A stretch of 14,270 nucleotides of DNA from an uncultured Ruminococcus sp. (GCA_902766575.1 CACXED010000320.1:1-14270), one strand, 5' to 3'; positions 1 to 7,595 are shown, numbered from the stretch's first letter. A program made the numbers and translations. Notes: generated from the sequence alone by a model not told the origin.

Positions 1-2
1 AG

Positions 3-92
3 AGCTATTATCCGGGCGCGGAAAGCTTTTCAGCCGCTCCTCTGTCGGTTCCGCGCGGACTGCTCGCAAAGCCGCTGATTTTCAGACGGTGA
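3..92 (+). CDS. Possible 3' end of an unidentified + strand gene
   Basis: Frame 3 is open from the window edge for 29 codons and ends with TGA at 90-92. The visible tail reads SYYPGAESFSAAPLSVPRGL and continues to ...IFRR. It is followed 30 nt later by a strong hairpin, as expected for the end of a + strand gene. Frame 2 is also open, to about 139, but it runs into the hairpin and is less likely. No family can be recognised from 29 residues, so this is a weak, position-based call. Confidence 0.25.
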   Translation, partial: SYYPGAESFSAAPLSVPRGLLAKPLIFRR

Positions 93-111
93 GCCTTCTG
101 TTCCTGCAAGA

Positions 112-157
112 CAAAAAATGCGCCGCCGCTCAGTTCTGAGCGGCGGCTTGCTTTATT
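112..157. terminator. Bidirectional intrinsic terminator
   Basis: A perfect 12-bp GC-rich inverted repeat (122-133 with 136-147) is flanked by an A-run at 113-118, which is a U-run on the minus strand, and by TTGCTTTATT on the + side. It best serves the minus-strand gene ending at 156, whose transcript would enter the hairpin 9 nt after the stop codon and then meet TTTTTT. The + side T-tract is interrupted but could also end a gene entering from the left edge. Confidence 0.85.
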
Positions 158-650
158 AGTCAGATTCAGGCTCGGCAGCGACGTATCTCACACGGACGAG
201 ATCGTCGTAGATCTTTTCGTACAGCGTAAGCTCACGCTGGAGCGTGTTCTCGCGGCACTGGACGATGGCGAGTATCGCCTTGGCGCGTTCAGCGTCGCCA
301 AAGCCTCCGTTCGGACTTTCGTTGACGGTGAAGTCCTTAAGAAGCTCGAGCGCGCTGTAGATGTGCTGACAGTCGACGCGTATCGCTTCCATGCGGTCGA
401 GTATCGTTTCGATCGTGACGGCTCCGGAATGGAGCGAATTGTAATCGTCCTCGGTGAGCTCGTTCGTGCGGGTCTCTGTATCGTTCATAATATCCTCCGG
501 TTTATTATTCATATCCGGCGGGTCGTACAGACAGATTTCCGACATATCGGGACTCGTCCAGTATGCCCGTCCGGCTTTGACAAGTCCCTTCGCCCGCCTA
601 ACATAGGTGGGCGAGAGAGTTTTTCCATTCTCATCGACGACGCGAATCAT
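156..650 (-). CDS. Small protein with RRXRR/PLMP-like N-terminal domain, function unknown
   Basis: The protein is 164 aa from ATG 650-648. Residues 3-35 (VVDENGK, then LSPT, YVRRAKGLVKAGRA) resemble the RRXRR (PLMP) domain, whose pattern is D-x-x-G-K-P-L-x-P-T followed by an RRA..LLK.GRA helix. That domain is known at the N-terminus of IscB/IsrB-type proteins and near HNH nucleases. Here it stands alone. Residues 36-68 look like an acidic linker, and 69-155 look alpha-helical and possibly coiled-coil (for example ETILDRMEAIRVDC and LYEKIYDDLVRV). No nuclease motif (HNH or RuvC) is visible. The longer reading frame to 752 is excluded because it would start inside the -35 element of the gene's own promoter. 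The start is odd: the good Shine-Dalgarno sequence AGGGGAGG (676-669) is 18 nt from this ATG but only 6 nt from an in-frame ATA at 662-660. The family resembles short hypothetical proteins I recall from Clostridia. The gene is clearly real, but its role is unknown. Confidence 0.75.
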   Translation of the reverse strand: MIRVVDENGKTLSPTYVRRAKGLVKAGRAYWTSPDMSEICLYDPPDMNNKPEDIMNDTETRTNELTEDDYNSLHSGAVTIETILDRMEAIRVDCQHIYSALELLKDFTVNESPNGGFGDAERAKAILAIVQCRENTLQRELTLYEKIYDDLVRVRYVAAEPESD

Positions 651-717
651 GTTTTGTGCTATGGGTGTCCTCCCCTTTCGCGGTCTTATGCTGTTTTTTG
701 TGATGGGTGCCGTCCCC
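651..717 (-). repeat. Two imperfect 25-nt direct repeats in the 5' leader of the RRXRR-like gene
   Basis: On the minus strand, 717-693 and 675-651 align without gaps at 20 of 25 positions, with a 42-nt period. Both begin GGGGA, share CACCCAT in the middle and end AAAAC. The distal copy begins where transcription should start and the proximal copy ends immediately before the ATG. The proximal copy contains the gene's Shine-Dalgarno sequence. This suggests a structured or protein-bound leader, but no stable hairpin is obvious by eye. Confidence 0.65.
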
Positions 718-723
718 GATAAA

Positions 724-752
724 ATTGTACCACAGATTTCTTCGGATGTCAA
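724..752 (-). promoter_or_regulatory. Promoter of the RRXRR-like gene
   Basis: On the minus strand TTGACA (752-747) and TACAAT (729-724) are separated by exactly 17 nt, and the spacer ends in TGG, giving an extended -10. The predicted transcript starts at about 720-717, leaving a leader of roughly 70 nt before the ATG at 650. Confidence 0.85.
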
Positions 753-797
753 TGGTTTTCCACAAAAAAGCGGGCTTTTTTGCTGTATTTTTTTGTC

Positions 798-826
798 TTG
801 ACAAGAGCGCCTGGATGTGATATACT
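798..826 (+). promoter_or_regulatory. Promoter of asnS
   Basis: TTGACA (798-803) and TATACT (821-826) are separated by 17 nt, with a TGn extended -10. It is divergent from the promoter of the RRXRR-like gene, about 46 bp away. The leader to the ATG at 947 is about 115 nt. Confidence 0.85.
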
Positions 827-946
827 ATAGTATGAATTATTTTTTCCTGCCGTCGGTCAAATCACGGTTTGCGGCGGTTCAGCTCCTCCGGAATCCCGCG
901 CATGATCCGAAGCGAGCCCGAATTTTCAGAAAGGCAATTCAAAATT

Positions 947-2341
<1,395 letters not shown>

Positions 2342-2347
2342 GCTTTT

Positions 2348-2385
2348 GCCCTCCCGCTCGACGCAGGAGGGCTTGTTGGCATTTT
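2348..2385 (+). terminator. Weak hairpin after asnS
   Basis: GCCCTCC (2348-2354) pairs with GGAGGGC (2366-2372) across an 11-nt loop, 6 nt after the asnS stop. The following TTGTTGGCATTTT is a poor T-tract, so termination is probably partial. No separate promoter is visible before the next gene, which may depend on read-through. Confidence 0.45.
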
Positions 2386-2391
2386 CAGGTA

Positions 2392-3321
2392 ATGAGCATG
2401 AACGAACTCTACGAATTTATTTTACTGGTTGTCAAAACGATTTTTACGGCGATGCTGCCGCTTTTGATATTGCTCATCGCATTTTTGCTGACAAATCTTG
2501 TCGTGCTTATCGTCCGAATAAGGCTGTACAAGTCGAGCGAATATTATGCCGCAACGAAAATTCCTTACCTCAGGATGAAGAATGACACGGGTAAATCCGG
2601 CGAGTATCAGACCTACAAAAAGCTGAAATCGCTCGGCGGAAACCGGAAATTCCTTTTCAACTGCTATCTTCCAAAGGAGGACGGCGCCACAACCGAGGTC
2701 GATCTTATCATGCTTCATGAGTCGGGAATATATGTATTTGAGTCAAAAAACTATAGCGGCTGGATATTTGGCTCTCAGGACAACAGCTTCTGGACGCAAG
2801 TCCTGCCAAGAGGGAGAAAACATTCTCAAAAGGAGCGCTTCCTGAACCCGATAATCCAGAACAACGTACACATAAAATGGCTCGGCGAATTTCTCGGCAC
2901 AGATCTGCCGTTTTACTCCTTTATAGTATTCAGCGAGCGCTGCGAACTCAAAGACATAAATCTTACCGGTCAGGCAAAGGTCATGAAACGTAATGAGCTC
3001 GTCAAAAATGTCAAGCATAAAATCAATAATTCCGGCAATATCCTAACGGATGAACAGATTGACGATATATATGACCGACTCTATCCGCTTACCCAGACAA
3101 ACAAAGAGCAAAAGCGCGCTCATATTGAGAATGTAAATCTCAAAAAGCAAGGCGGCGTTCGACGCTGTCCACGCTGCGGAGGAAATCTTGTGCTTCGGAC
3201 CGCAAAATCCGGCGATAATATCGGCAGACGATTCTACGGCTGCTCAAACTATCCGCGCTGCCGTTACACTGAGAATATTCCGGCTGAACAGTCGACCGAC
3301 GATGAACCAGGGTCTGTATAA
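2392..3321 (+). CDS. Membrane-anchored NERD domain protein with topoisomerase-type zinc finger
   Basis: The protein is 309 aa. Residues 8-42 form a hydrophobic membrane anchor. Residues 68-190 match the NERD (nuclease-related) domain, a PD-(D/E)XK-like fold, with candidate acidic residues E71 (KSGEYQTY), D104 (TEVDLIM) and E117-x-K119 (YVFESKNYSGW). Residues 258-292 form a four-cysteine zinc finger like the C-terminal fingers of type I topoisomerases (CPRCGG...FYGCSNYPRCRY; C259, C262, C284, C290), which suggests nucleic-acid binding. The cellular role of such proteins is not established. The start is uncertain: ATG 2392 lies 2 nt after CAGG, while ATG 2398 has a more normal spacing of 8 nt. 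The coding sequence is visibly more AT-rich, with more ATA codons, than asnS or the downstream genes, consistent with a later arrival. Confidence 0.85.
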   Translation: MSMNELYEFILLVVKTIFTAMLPLLILLIAFLLTNLVVLIVRIRLYKSSEYYAATKIPYLRMKNDTGKSGEYQTYKKLKSLGGNRKFLFNCYLPKEDGATTEVDLIMLHESGIYVFESKNYSGWIFGSQDNSFWTQVLPRGRKHSQKERFLNPIIQNNVHIKWLGEFLGTDLPFYSFIVFSERCELKDINLTGQAKVMKRNELVKNVKHKINNSGNILTDEQIDDIYDRLYPLTQTNKEQKRAHIENVNLKKQGGVRRCPRCGGNLVLRTAKSGDNIGRRFYGCSNYPRCRYTENIPAEQSTDDEPGSV

Positions 3322-3400
3322 ATATTACCGCACAATAATCTGACTATAGAACAGTTCTTACGTTTATTTTTCATAAATTCAGATTTTTTTCAAAAAGCCC

Positions 3401-3429
3401 TTGACAAATCCGATTCCTGATGGTATAAT
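3401..3429 (+). promoter_or_regulatory. Promoter of the tRNA-Arg gene
   Basis: A consensus TTGACA (3401-3406) and TATAAT (3424-3429) are separated by 17 nt. The predicted start is about 15 nt before the mature tRNA 5' end. Confidence 0.9.
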
Positions 3430-3450
3430 ATTGTTGTCTGTTAGAGACAC

Positions 3451-3526
3451 GCGCTTGTAGCTCAGTGGATAGAGTGCCCGGCTACGAACCGGTAGGTCGC
3501 AGGTTCGAATCCCGCCAGGCGCGCCA
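3451..3526 (+). tRNA. tRNA-Arg (anticodon ACG), CCA encoded
   Basis: The cloverleaf folds by hand: acceptor arms 3451-3457 and 3516-3522 (7 bp, one G-U), D-arm GCTC/GAGT, anticodon loop CTACGAA at 3482-3488 with anticodon ACG at 3484-3486, variable loop AGGTC, T-loop TTCGAAT, discriminator G at 3523, and CCA at 3524-3526. ACG is normally edited to ICG by TadA and reads CGU, CGC and CGA codons. Two stem positions do not pair: C-U at the base of the anticodon stem (3477 and 3493) and A-C in the T-stem (3501 and 3513). Confidence 0.95.
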
Positions 3527-3533
3527 AATACAG

Positions 3534-3560
3534 AAAGCCGCGTTTCGCGGCTTTTTGTTT
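3534..3560 (+). terminator. Intrinsic terminator after tRNA-Arg
   Basis: A 9-bp stem (3534-3542 with 3546-3554) with a TTT loop is followed by TTTTTGTTTT. It lies 7 nt after the CCA end of the tRNA. Confidence 0.9.
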
Positions 3561-3589
3561 TACTTAAATAAACGATTTCAGGGTGAACT

Positions 3590-4147
3590 ATGGCGAGCTT
3601 TACAAAACAGGCTATCAAACGCTCCTTTATGAAGCTCCTTGACGAGCAGCCGCTCTCAAAGATCAGCGTCCGGGACATTGTCGAGGACTGCGGCATAAAT
3701 CGGAACTCCTTTTATTACCATTATCAGGATATTCCCTCTCTGCTCTGCGAGGTGATCACCGAGGAAGCCGAACAGATAATTGAAAAATATCCGACTCCCG
3801 ACTCGATAGAAAGCTGTATCGAGGCTTGCATCGAGTTCCTGCTCTCTCATAAAAAGGCTGCTCTGCACGTTTTCAACTCCGGAAACAAGGATTTCTACGA
3901 GCAGACGCTCGACAGGCTCTGCACCAAGCTCATCGCCTCCTATTTCGATAAGCTGTTCGGCGAGCTTCCGATCGACAGATCAGACCGCGAGCTCATTATA
4001 CGGATCACGAGCGCCGAGTATTTCGGCGTCCTGATCAAATGGATGATGCACGGCATGAGCGACAATATCATGGACGATTTCCATCGTATCTGCGAGCTGC
4101 GCCGCGGAACGGTCGAGGAAATGCTTAAAAGAGCAATGAATAAATAA
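3590..4147 (+). CDS. TetR/AcrR-family transcriptional regulator (185 aa)
   Basis: The N-terminal domain is a TetR-type helix-turn-helix. Helix 1 runs through FTKQAIKRSFMKLLDEQPLS, and the recognition part is SVRDIVEDCGINRNSFYYHY at about residues 26-45, followed by QDIPSLL. The remaining 130 residues are helical and resemble the C-terminal ligand domain of the subset that keeps this FYYHYQDI signature. The family dimerises and usually represses nearby genes until a small molecule binds. ATG 3590 has AGGGTG 4 nt upstream. No promoter is visible between the tRNA terminator (ending 3560) and the start, so expression may rely on read-through from the tRNA promoter. The next gene, a membrane protein in the same orientation, is a plausible target. 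The ligand is unknown. Confidence 0.9.
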   Translation: MASFTKQAIKRSFMKLLDEQPLSKISVRDIVEDCGINRNSFYYHYQDIPSLLCEVITEEAEQIIEKYPTPDSIESCIEACIEFLLSHKKAALHVFNSGNKDFYEQTLDRLCTKLIASYFDKLFGELPIDRSDRELIIRITSAEYFGVLIKWMMHGMSDNIMDDFHRICELRRGTVEEMLKRAMNK

Positions 4148-4172
4148 TAAATAGACAATTACGAACGAATGC

Positions 4173-4191
4173 ACAAATTCGCCGCATTTGT
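4173..4191. promoter_or_regulatory. Inverted repeat upstream of the DUF308 promoter, possible operator
   Basis: ACAAAT (4173-4178) and ATTTGT (4186-4191) are separated by TCGCCGC. The repeat lies between the TetR-type gene and the promoter of the following membrane gene, about 35 bp upstream of its -10. It could be an operator for the adjacent regulator, but the arms are short and AT-rich and chance is possible. Confidence 0.25.
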
Positions 4192-4204
4192 CGCGCTCTG
4201 CCCA

Positions 4205-4233
4205 TTTATTTTACGGCTTTAGCGTGGTATAAT
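4205..4233 (+). promoter_or_regulatory. Promoter of the DUF308 gene (extended -10)
   Basis: TATAAT (4228-4233) is preceded by TGG, an extended -10. At the 17-nt position the -35 is only TTTATT (4205-4210), so the promoter leans on the extended element. Confidence 0.7.
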
Positions 4234-4273
4234 ATCAGATACAGAAATCAATCTGAAAGGTTTGGTCAAAATT

Positions 4274-4861
4274 ATGCGTTCAACTCTGCCGATGAGAACA
4301 GCCAAGACCGGCTATATCATTATGTCGGTGCTGCTGTGTCTGTTCGGAATACTGCTCATATTCATGCCGGGGATGTCGGCAAAGGTGCTCGGCGTCGTCT
4401 GCGGCATACTTATTCTGATTTTCGGAATTTTCAAGCTGGTCGGCTATTTTTCGCGCGATCTCTACCGGCTGGCGTTTCAATACGATCTCGCGTTCGGTAT
4501 TCTGATGGTGCTGCTCGGAGCTGTGATGCTGATACATCCCGAGGCGATACTCAGCTTCTTCTGCGCGGCGCTCGGAGTAGCGATCCTCGCCGACGGGCTT
4601 CTGAAAATCCAGACCTCGCTCGACGCAAAGCGCTTCGGACTTCGCAGATGGTGGCTGATACTCGCGTCGGCGATCGTTGCGGTCATTTTCGGACTGCTGC
4701 TTGTATTCAGACCGTCCGAGAGCCTTTCGGTGATCACGATATTGATCGGACTGTCGCTCCTTTCCGAGGGAATACTCAATCTGAGCACCGCTCTGACCGC
4801 GGTTAAGATAATCAAGAATCAACAGCCCGACGTGCTCGAGGGCGACTTTGAGGAAAAATAA
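4274..4861 (+). CDS. HdeD-like DUF308 integral membrane protein
   Basis: The 195-aa protein is almost entirely hydrophobic, with six predicted membrane helices (approximately TGYIIMSVLLCLFGILLIF, VVCGILILIFGIFKLVGYF, AFGILMVLLGAVMLI, FFCAALGVAILADGLL, WWLILASAIVAVIFGLLLVF, SVITILIGLSLLSEGILNL). Repeated pairs of helices with G-x-L-x-x-G patterns and short RP or HPE turns are typical of the DUF308/HdeD family. In Escherichia coli HdeD is linked to acid resistance, but the role in Clostridia is not established. ATG 4274 is chosen over an in-frame TTG at 4262, because AAAGG (4256-4260) is 13 nt from the ATG but abuts the TTG. It sits downstream of a TetR-type gene that may control it. Confidence 0.85.
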   Translation: MRSTLPMRTAKTGYIIMSVLLCLFGILLIFMPGMSAKVLGVVCGILILIFGIFKLVGYFSRDLYRLAFQYDLAFGILMVLLGAVMLIHPEAILSFFCAALGVAILADGLLKIQTSLDAKRFGLRRWWLILASAIVAVIFGLLLVFRPSESLSVITILIGLSLLSEGILNLSTALTAVKIIKNQQPDVLEGDFEEK

Positions 4862-4876
4862 TTCTTACAAAAAATT

Positions 4877-4917
4877 GCTCCGGAACAGATCAGTTCGTCT
4901 GCTCCGGAGCTTTTTTG
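4877..4917 (+). terminator. Intrinsic terminator after the DUF308 gene
   Basis: GCTCCGGA (4877-4884) pairs with TCCGGAGC (4903-4910). The stem continues inward through CAGA/TCTG after one mismatch, with an 8-nt loop, and is followed by TTTTTTG. Confidence 0.9.
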
Positions 4918-4927
4918 TTTATTTCAC

Positions 4928-4956
4928 TTGTATTTTTTCGGGGGATGTGGTATAAT
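4928..4956 (+). promoter_or_regulatory. Promoter of the chromate-transporter pair
   Basis: TTGTAT (4928-4933) and TATAAT (4951-4956) are 17 nt apart, with TGG before the -10 (extended). The ATG at 4986 is about 25 nt after the expected start site. Confidence 0.8.
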
Positions 4957-4985
4957 TATCGGGAAAGAGAGATGGTTAGTTTCTG

Positions 4986-5546
4986 ATGAAAAATGACAGA
5001 TCCGCGTTGGCGCTGTTCCTGACCTTTTTGAAAATCGGCGCTTTTACTTTCGGCGGGGGATACGCTATGATCCCTCTTATCCAAAAAGAGACTGTCGAGT
5101 CCAAAAAATGGATCTCCGACGACGACATCCTCGAAATCGTCGCCGTCGCCGAGTCGACTCCCGGGCCGATCGCCGTCAACGCCGCTACCTTTGTCGGCTG
5201 CCGCGTCAGAGGTGTTCCCGGCGCGATTGCGGCTACTTTCGGAGTGGTTCTTCCCTCCTTTACGATAATTTCGCTGATCTCGCTGGCTCTCAGGGAGTTT
5301 GAATCACTGCGGCCGGTCAGATGCGCTTTCTTCGGGATCAGAGCCGGAGTGCTCGCTCTGCTCGTCAAGGCTCTCGTCTCGATGGCGTCGAAATGCAGGC
5401 GCGGGGCTATACCGGTTCTGATCGCGCTCGGAGCATTTATTCTCGCCGGTCTGCTCGGAGCGAACGTGATACCTGTGCTGATCGGCTGTGCGGCGGTCGG
5501 GCTTGCAAACTCGCTCATCACGGCGAAACGGAGGGAGACGAAATGA
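4986..5546 (+). CDS. Chromate transporter (CHR family), first half-size subunit
   Basis: The 186-aa membrane protein has the CHR-domain signature near its N-terminus: FLKIGAFTFGGGYAMIPLIQ (residues 14-33), then AVAESTPGPIAVN (53-65) and a glycine-rich membrane segment ending VVLPSF. Full-length ChrA proteins have two such domains in one chain, whereas many Firmicutes split them into two adjacent short genes, as here. The known activity of the family is chromate efflux. In an anaerobe the true substrate may be another oxyanion, which the sequence cannot decide. The stop codon overlaps the next start (ATGA, 5543-5546), implying translational coupling and probably a heteromeric complex. Confidence 0.9.
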   Translation: MKNDRSALALFLTFLKIGAFTFGGGYAMIPLIQKETVESKKWISDDDILEIVAVAESTPGPIAVNAATFVGCRVRGVPGAIAATFGVVLPSFTIISLISLALREFESLRPVRCAFFGIRAGVLALLVKALVSMASKCRRGAIPVLIALGAFILAGLLGANVIPVLIGCAAVGLANSLITAKRRETK

Positions 5547-6115
5547 TCCTGCTTCAGCTTTTCCTGATCTTTTTCAAGATCGGAGCCTTCACCTTCGGCG
5601 GCGGCTACGCGATGCTCCCGCTCATTCAGGAGGAGGTGATCGCTCACGGCTGGCTGACCGGAGAGGAGATTGTCAACTTTATCGCGGTCAGCGAATCGAC
5701 TCCCGGCCCGTTTGCGGTCAACATCTCAACCTATGTCGGAATGGAGACGGCCGGTCTCGCCGGAGCGGTCGCCGCGACGCTCGGAGTCGTGCTTCCCTCC
5801 TTTATCATTATTCTGATCGTCGCGCGGATCTACGACGCGTTCCGGAAGAACCGGATCGTCAGCGGCTGTATGGAGGGTCTGAAGCCCGCGGTAGTCGGTC
5901 TGATCGGAGCGTCGGTGCTATCCATCGCAGGCGCCGTCTTTTTCGGAAACGGAGTCTCCGCCGGGATCCTCGCAAGCCCGGAATTTCTGATCTCGCTTGG
6001 GATCTTTGCGGTCATGCTGATCCTCGCGTTCAGAAAAGTCCATCCGATACTGATAATCGCGCTGTCGGCGGCTGTCGGGATCGGAGCGGGGTTCATACCC
6101 GGCATCGGGATCTGA
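5543..6115 (+). CDS. Chromate transporter (CHR family), second half-size subunit
   Basis: The 190-aa partner has the same signature: FFKIGAFTFGGGYAMLPLIQ (residues 10-29), AVSESTPGPFAVN (48-60) and GVVLPSF. Its C-terminal half is a series of hydrophobic helices with RKVHPILIIALSAAVGIG near the end. The frame is open further upstream to 5321, but ATG 5543 is the start: it has GGAGGGAG just upstream and overlaps the previous stop by 4 nt. The upstream extension is arginine-rich out-of-frame reading of the first subunit gene. The two proteins are diverged tandem copies of one domain. Confidence 0.9.
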   Translation: MILLQLFLIFFKIGAFTFGGGYAMLPLIQEEVIAHGWLTGEEIVNFIAVSESTPGPFAVNISTYVGMETAGLAGAVAATLGVVLPSFIIILIVARIYDAFRKNRIVSGCMEGLKPAVVGLIGASVLSIAGAVFFGNGVSAGILASPEFLISLGIFAVMLILAFRKVHPILIIALSAAVGIGAGFIPGIGI

Positions 6116-6147
6116 GGTGTGATCTGTAAAAATCAAACATTGACGTC

Positions 6148-6173
6148 AGAGCCGAGCATCCTTGCCCGGCTCT
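6148..6173 (+). terminator. Possible weak terminator after the CHR genes
   Basis: AGAGCCG (6148-6154) pairs with CGGCTCT (6167-6173) over a 12-nt loop. No T-run follows; instead the next promoter's TTGACA begins at 6175. It may slow or partly terminate transcription from the CHR genes. A perfect palindrome, TGACGTCA (6141-6148), lies immediately before it. Confidence 0.35.
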
Positions 6174-6174
6174 C

Positions 6175-6203
6175 TTGACATAAGCCGCAAAAGCTGATAT
6201 AAT
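6175..6203 (+). promoter_or_regulatory. Promoter of the WbsX-like gene
   Basis: A consensus TTGACA (6175-6180) and TATAAT (6198-6203) are 17 nt apart, with TGA before the -10 (extended). The leader to ATG 6258 is about 48 nt. Confidence 0.9.
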
Positions 6204-6257
6204 TTCTTCGGATAATCCGAATCCAGAACAGCTCTGTGCGAAAGGAATAGGCAAAAT

Positions 6258-7487
6258 ATGTATAATATCAAGCTCTATGACTATGTTCCAAAGCCCGATC
6301 CTGCCGAGAGCGGCAGGATAATCGCCGCTCACTATTATCCCTCGTGGACAAAGGGCGAAAACCATCTCAATCATCAGTTCGAGGACAATTTCGATTACCC
6401 CGAGCGCACTCCTCTCGCCGGGTTCTATGAGGATAATAATCCCGAGGTTATCGACTGGGAGATCAAGTGGGCGCTCGAGCACGGAATCAACTGCTGGATC
6501 TACTGCTGGTACCGCCGACGCGACAATATGGGAAAGCCGATGACTCCCGAGTCGCTCAGGCTCGGACGCGGACTGCACGAGGGATTCCTCAGAGCGCGCT
6601 ATGCCGACATGATGAAATTCGCCGTCATGTTCGAGACCTCCGACCGCTGGGGAGCGGCTGACCGGGACGATCTGCTTGAAAACGTCCTGCCCTTCTGGTT
6701 CAGGGAGTATTTCAGCCGCGAAAACTATCTTCGCATCGACGGCAGGCCGGTCGTTTTCCTCTACGACCCGCAGAGACAGCTCTGCAGGCTGCTCGGCGGT
6801 GAATCGGGGATGAAAGAGGCTCTCGACGCCTGCCGCGAAGCCGCAAGGGCTGCCGGCTTTGGAGGAATCATCTTCGCCGAGCAGATCATCGGCAGGGACG
6901 ATCCGATCGAGGGCGCGAAATCCCGCGGCGTGGATTTCTGCTTCTACTACAACATGAGCGTCGGCTATGACAAGCTCGAAGCTCCGAGCGACTACGCCTG
7001 CCAAGTTCAGCTTTCGAAAAATACGAAGCTCCTCTCAGCCGACCCTTACCGCTTTGTCCCGACGGTCAGCCAGTTCTGGGACGCCGAGCCGCGCATCAAG
7101 GGTCTCCCGGCTATAAAATACAGTCCGAAATACTGGTATCTCAGCTTTAAGGACTACCGGAAGCTGCTCCGGGCGGTCAAAGCGCTCTGCGACGCCGCGC
7201 CGGACGACTCGATAGCGCAAAGGCTGATGATGGTCGACAACTGCAACGAGTGGGACGAGGGTCACTTCCTGTTCCCGAGCTGCCGCTTCGGCTTCAAGCA
7301 TCTCCAGTGCATCCGCGAGGAGCTGACCGACCATGAAAATCTCCCCGACTACCGTATGCCCGCAGAGCTCGGCTTCGGTCCTTACGACGAGGCATGGGGC
7401 GGACGGGAGCTTGATCTGTCGGCTCACAACGACCGAAAGCTCGACGACGGAGAATTTACGCACTACAGATACTTTGACCTCGACTGA
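6258..7487 (+). CDS. GH99-like / WbsX-type domain protein (putative glycan enzyme)
   Basis: The 409-aa protein fits the Glyco_tran_WbsX / GH99-like family, a (beta/alpha)8-barrel group found in polysaccharide loci. Visible landmarks are AHYYPSW (24-30), the strand GINCWIYCWYRRR (76-88), FAVMFET after the first third, a DGRPVVFLYD segment, and the late acidic motif NCNEWDEGH at about 328-336, the equivalent of the NxWNEWxEG motif of the family. There is no signal peptide, so it is probably cytoplasmic. Known members are described as glycosyltransferase-associated, and GH99 itself contains endo-mannosidases; catalytic activity here is not proven. Unusually, it is monocistronic, with its own promoter and terminator and no glycosyltransferase or capsule genes nearby. 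AAAGGA lies 11 nt upstream of ATG 6258. Confidence 0.85.
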   Translation: MYNIKLYDYVPKPDPAESGRIIAAHYYPSWTKGENHLNHQFEDNFDYPERTPLAGFYEDNNPEVIDWEIKWALEHGINCWIYCWYRRRDNMGKPMTPESLRLGRGLHEGFLRARYADMMKFAVMFETSDRWGAADRDDLLENVLPFWFREYFSRENYLRIDGRPVVFLYDPQRQLCRLLGGESGMKEALDACREAARAAGFGGIIFAEQIIGRDDPIEGAKSRGVDFCFYYNMSVGYDKLEAPSDYACQVQLSKNTKLLSADPYRFVPTVSQFWDAEPRIKGLPAIKYSPKYWYLSFKDYRKLLRAVKALCDAAPDDSIAQRLMMVDNCNEWDEGHFLFPSCRFGFKHLQCIREELTDHENLPDYRMPAELGFGPYDEAWGGRELDLSAHNDRKLDDGEFTHYRYFDLD

Positions 7488-7492
7488 GCAGA

Positions 7493-7514
7493 GCCGCCCG
7501 AACGGGCGGCTTTT
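7493..7514 (+). terminator. Intrinsic terminator after the WbsX-like gene
   Basis: GCCGCCCG (7493-7500) pairs with CGGGCGGC (7503-7510) and is followed by TTTTCTG, 5 nt after the stop codon. The T-tract is short but the stem is strong. Confidence 0.8.
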
Positions 7515-7561
7515 CTGTAGCGCCCGACGCCGGATATTTTCGGATTTTTTTCGGATCGCTA

Positions 7562-7590
7562 TTGACTTTTCCGGGCTGATGCTATATAAT
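7562..7590 (+). promoter_or_regulatory. Promoter of the second TetR-type gene
   Basis: TTGACT (7562-7567) and TATAAT (7585-7590) are 17 nt apart. The start site should fall at about 7597, inside the inverted repeat 7596-7609. Confidence 0.85.
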
Positions 7591-7595
7591 TATAT

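Noticed and set aside
830..946. T-box riboswitch in the asnS leader
   Set aside because: The leader is too short, with no T-box consensus and no terminator/antiterminator hairpins.
3500..3526. Integration (att) site at the tRNA-Arg 3' end
   Set aside because: I found no second copy of the tRNA 3' end and no integrase in the window.
3379..3696. Minus-strand 105-aa open frame containing GAPGGIRTCDLPVRSRALYPL
   Set aside because: This is the well-known spurious translation antisense to a tRNA gene. The frame is explained by tRNA-Arg at 3451-3526.
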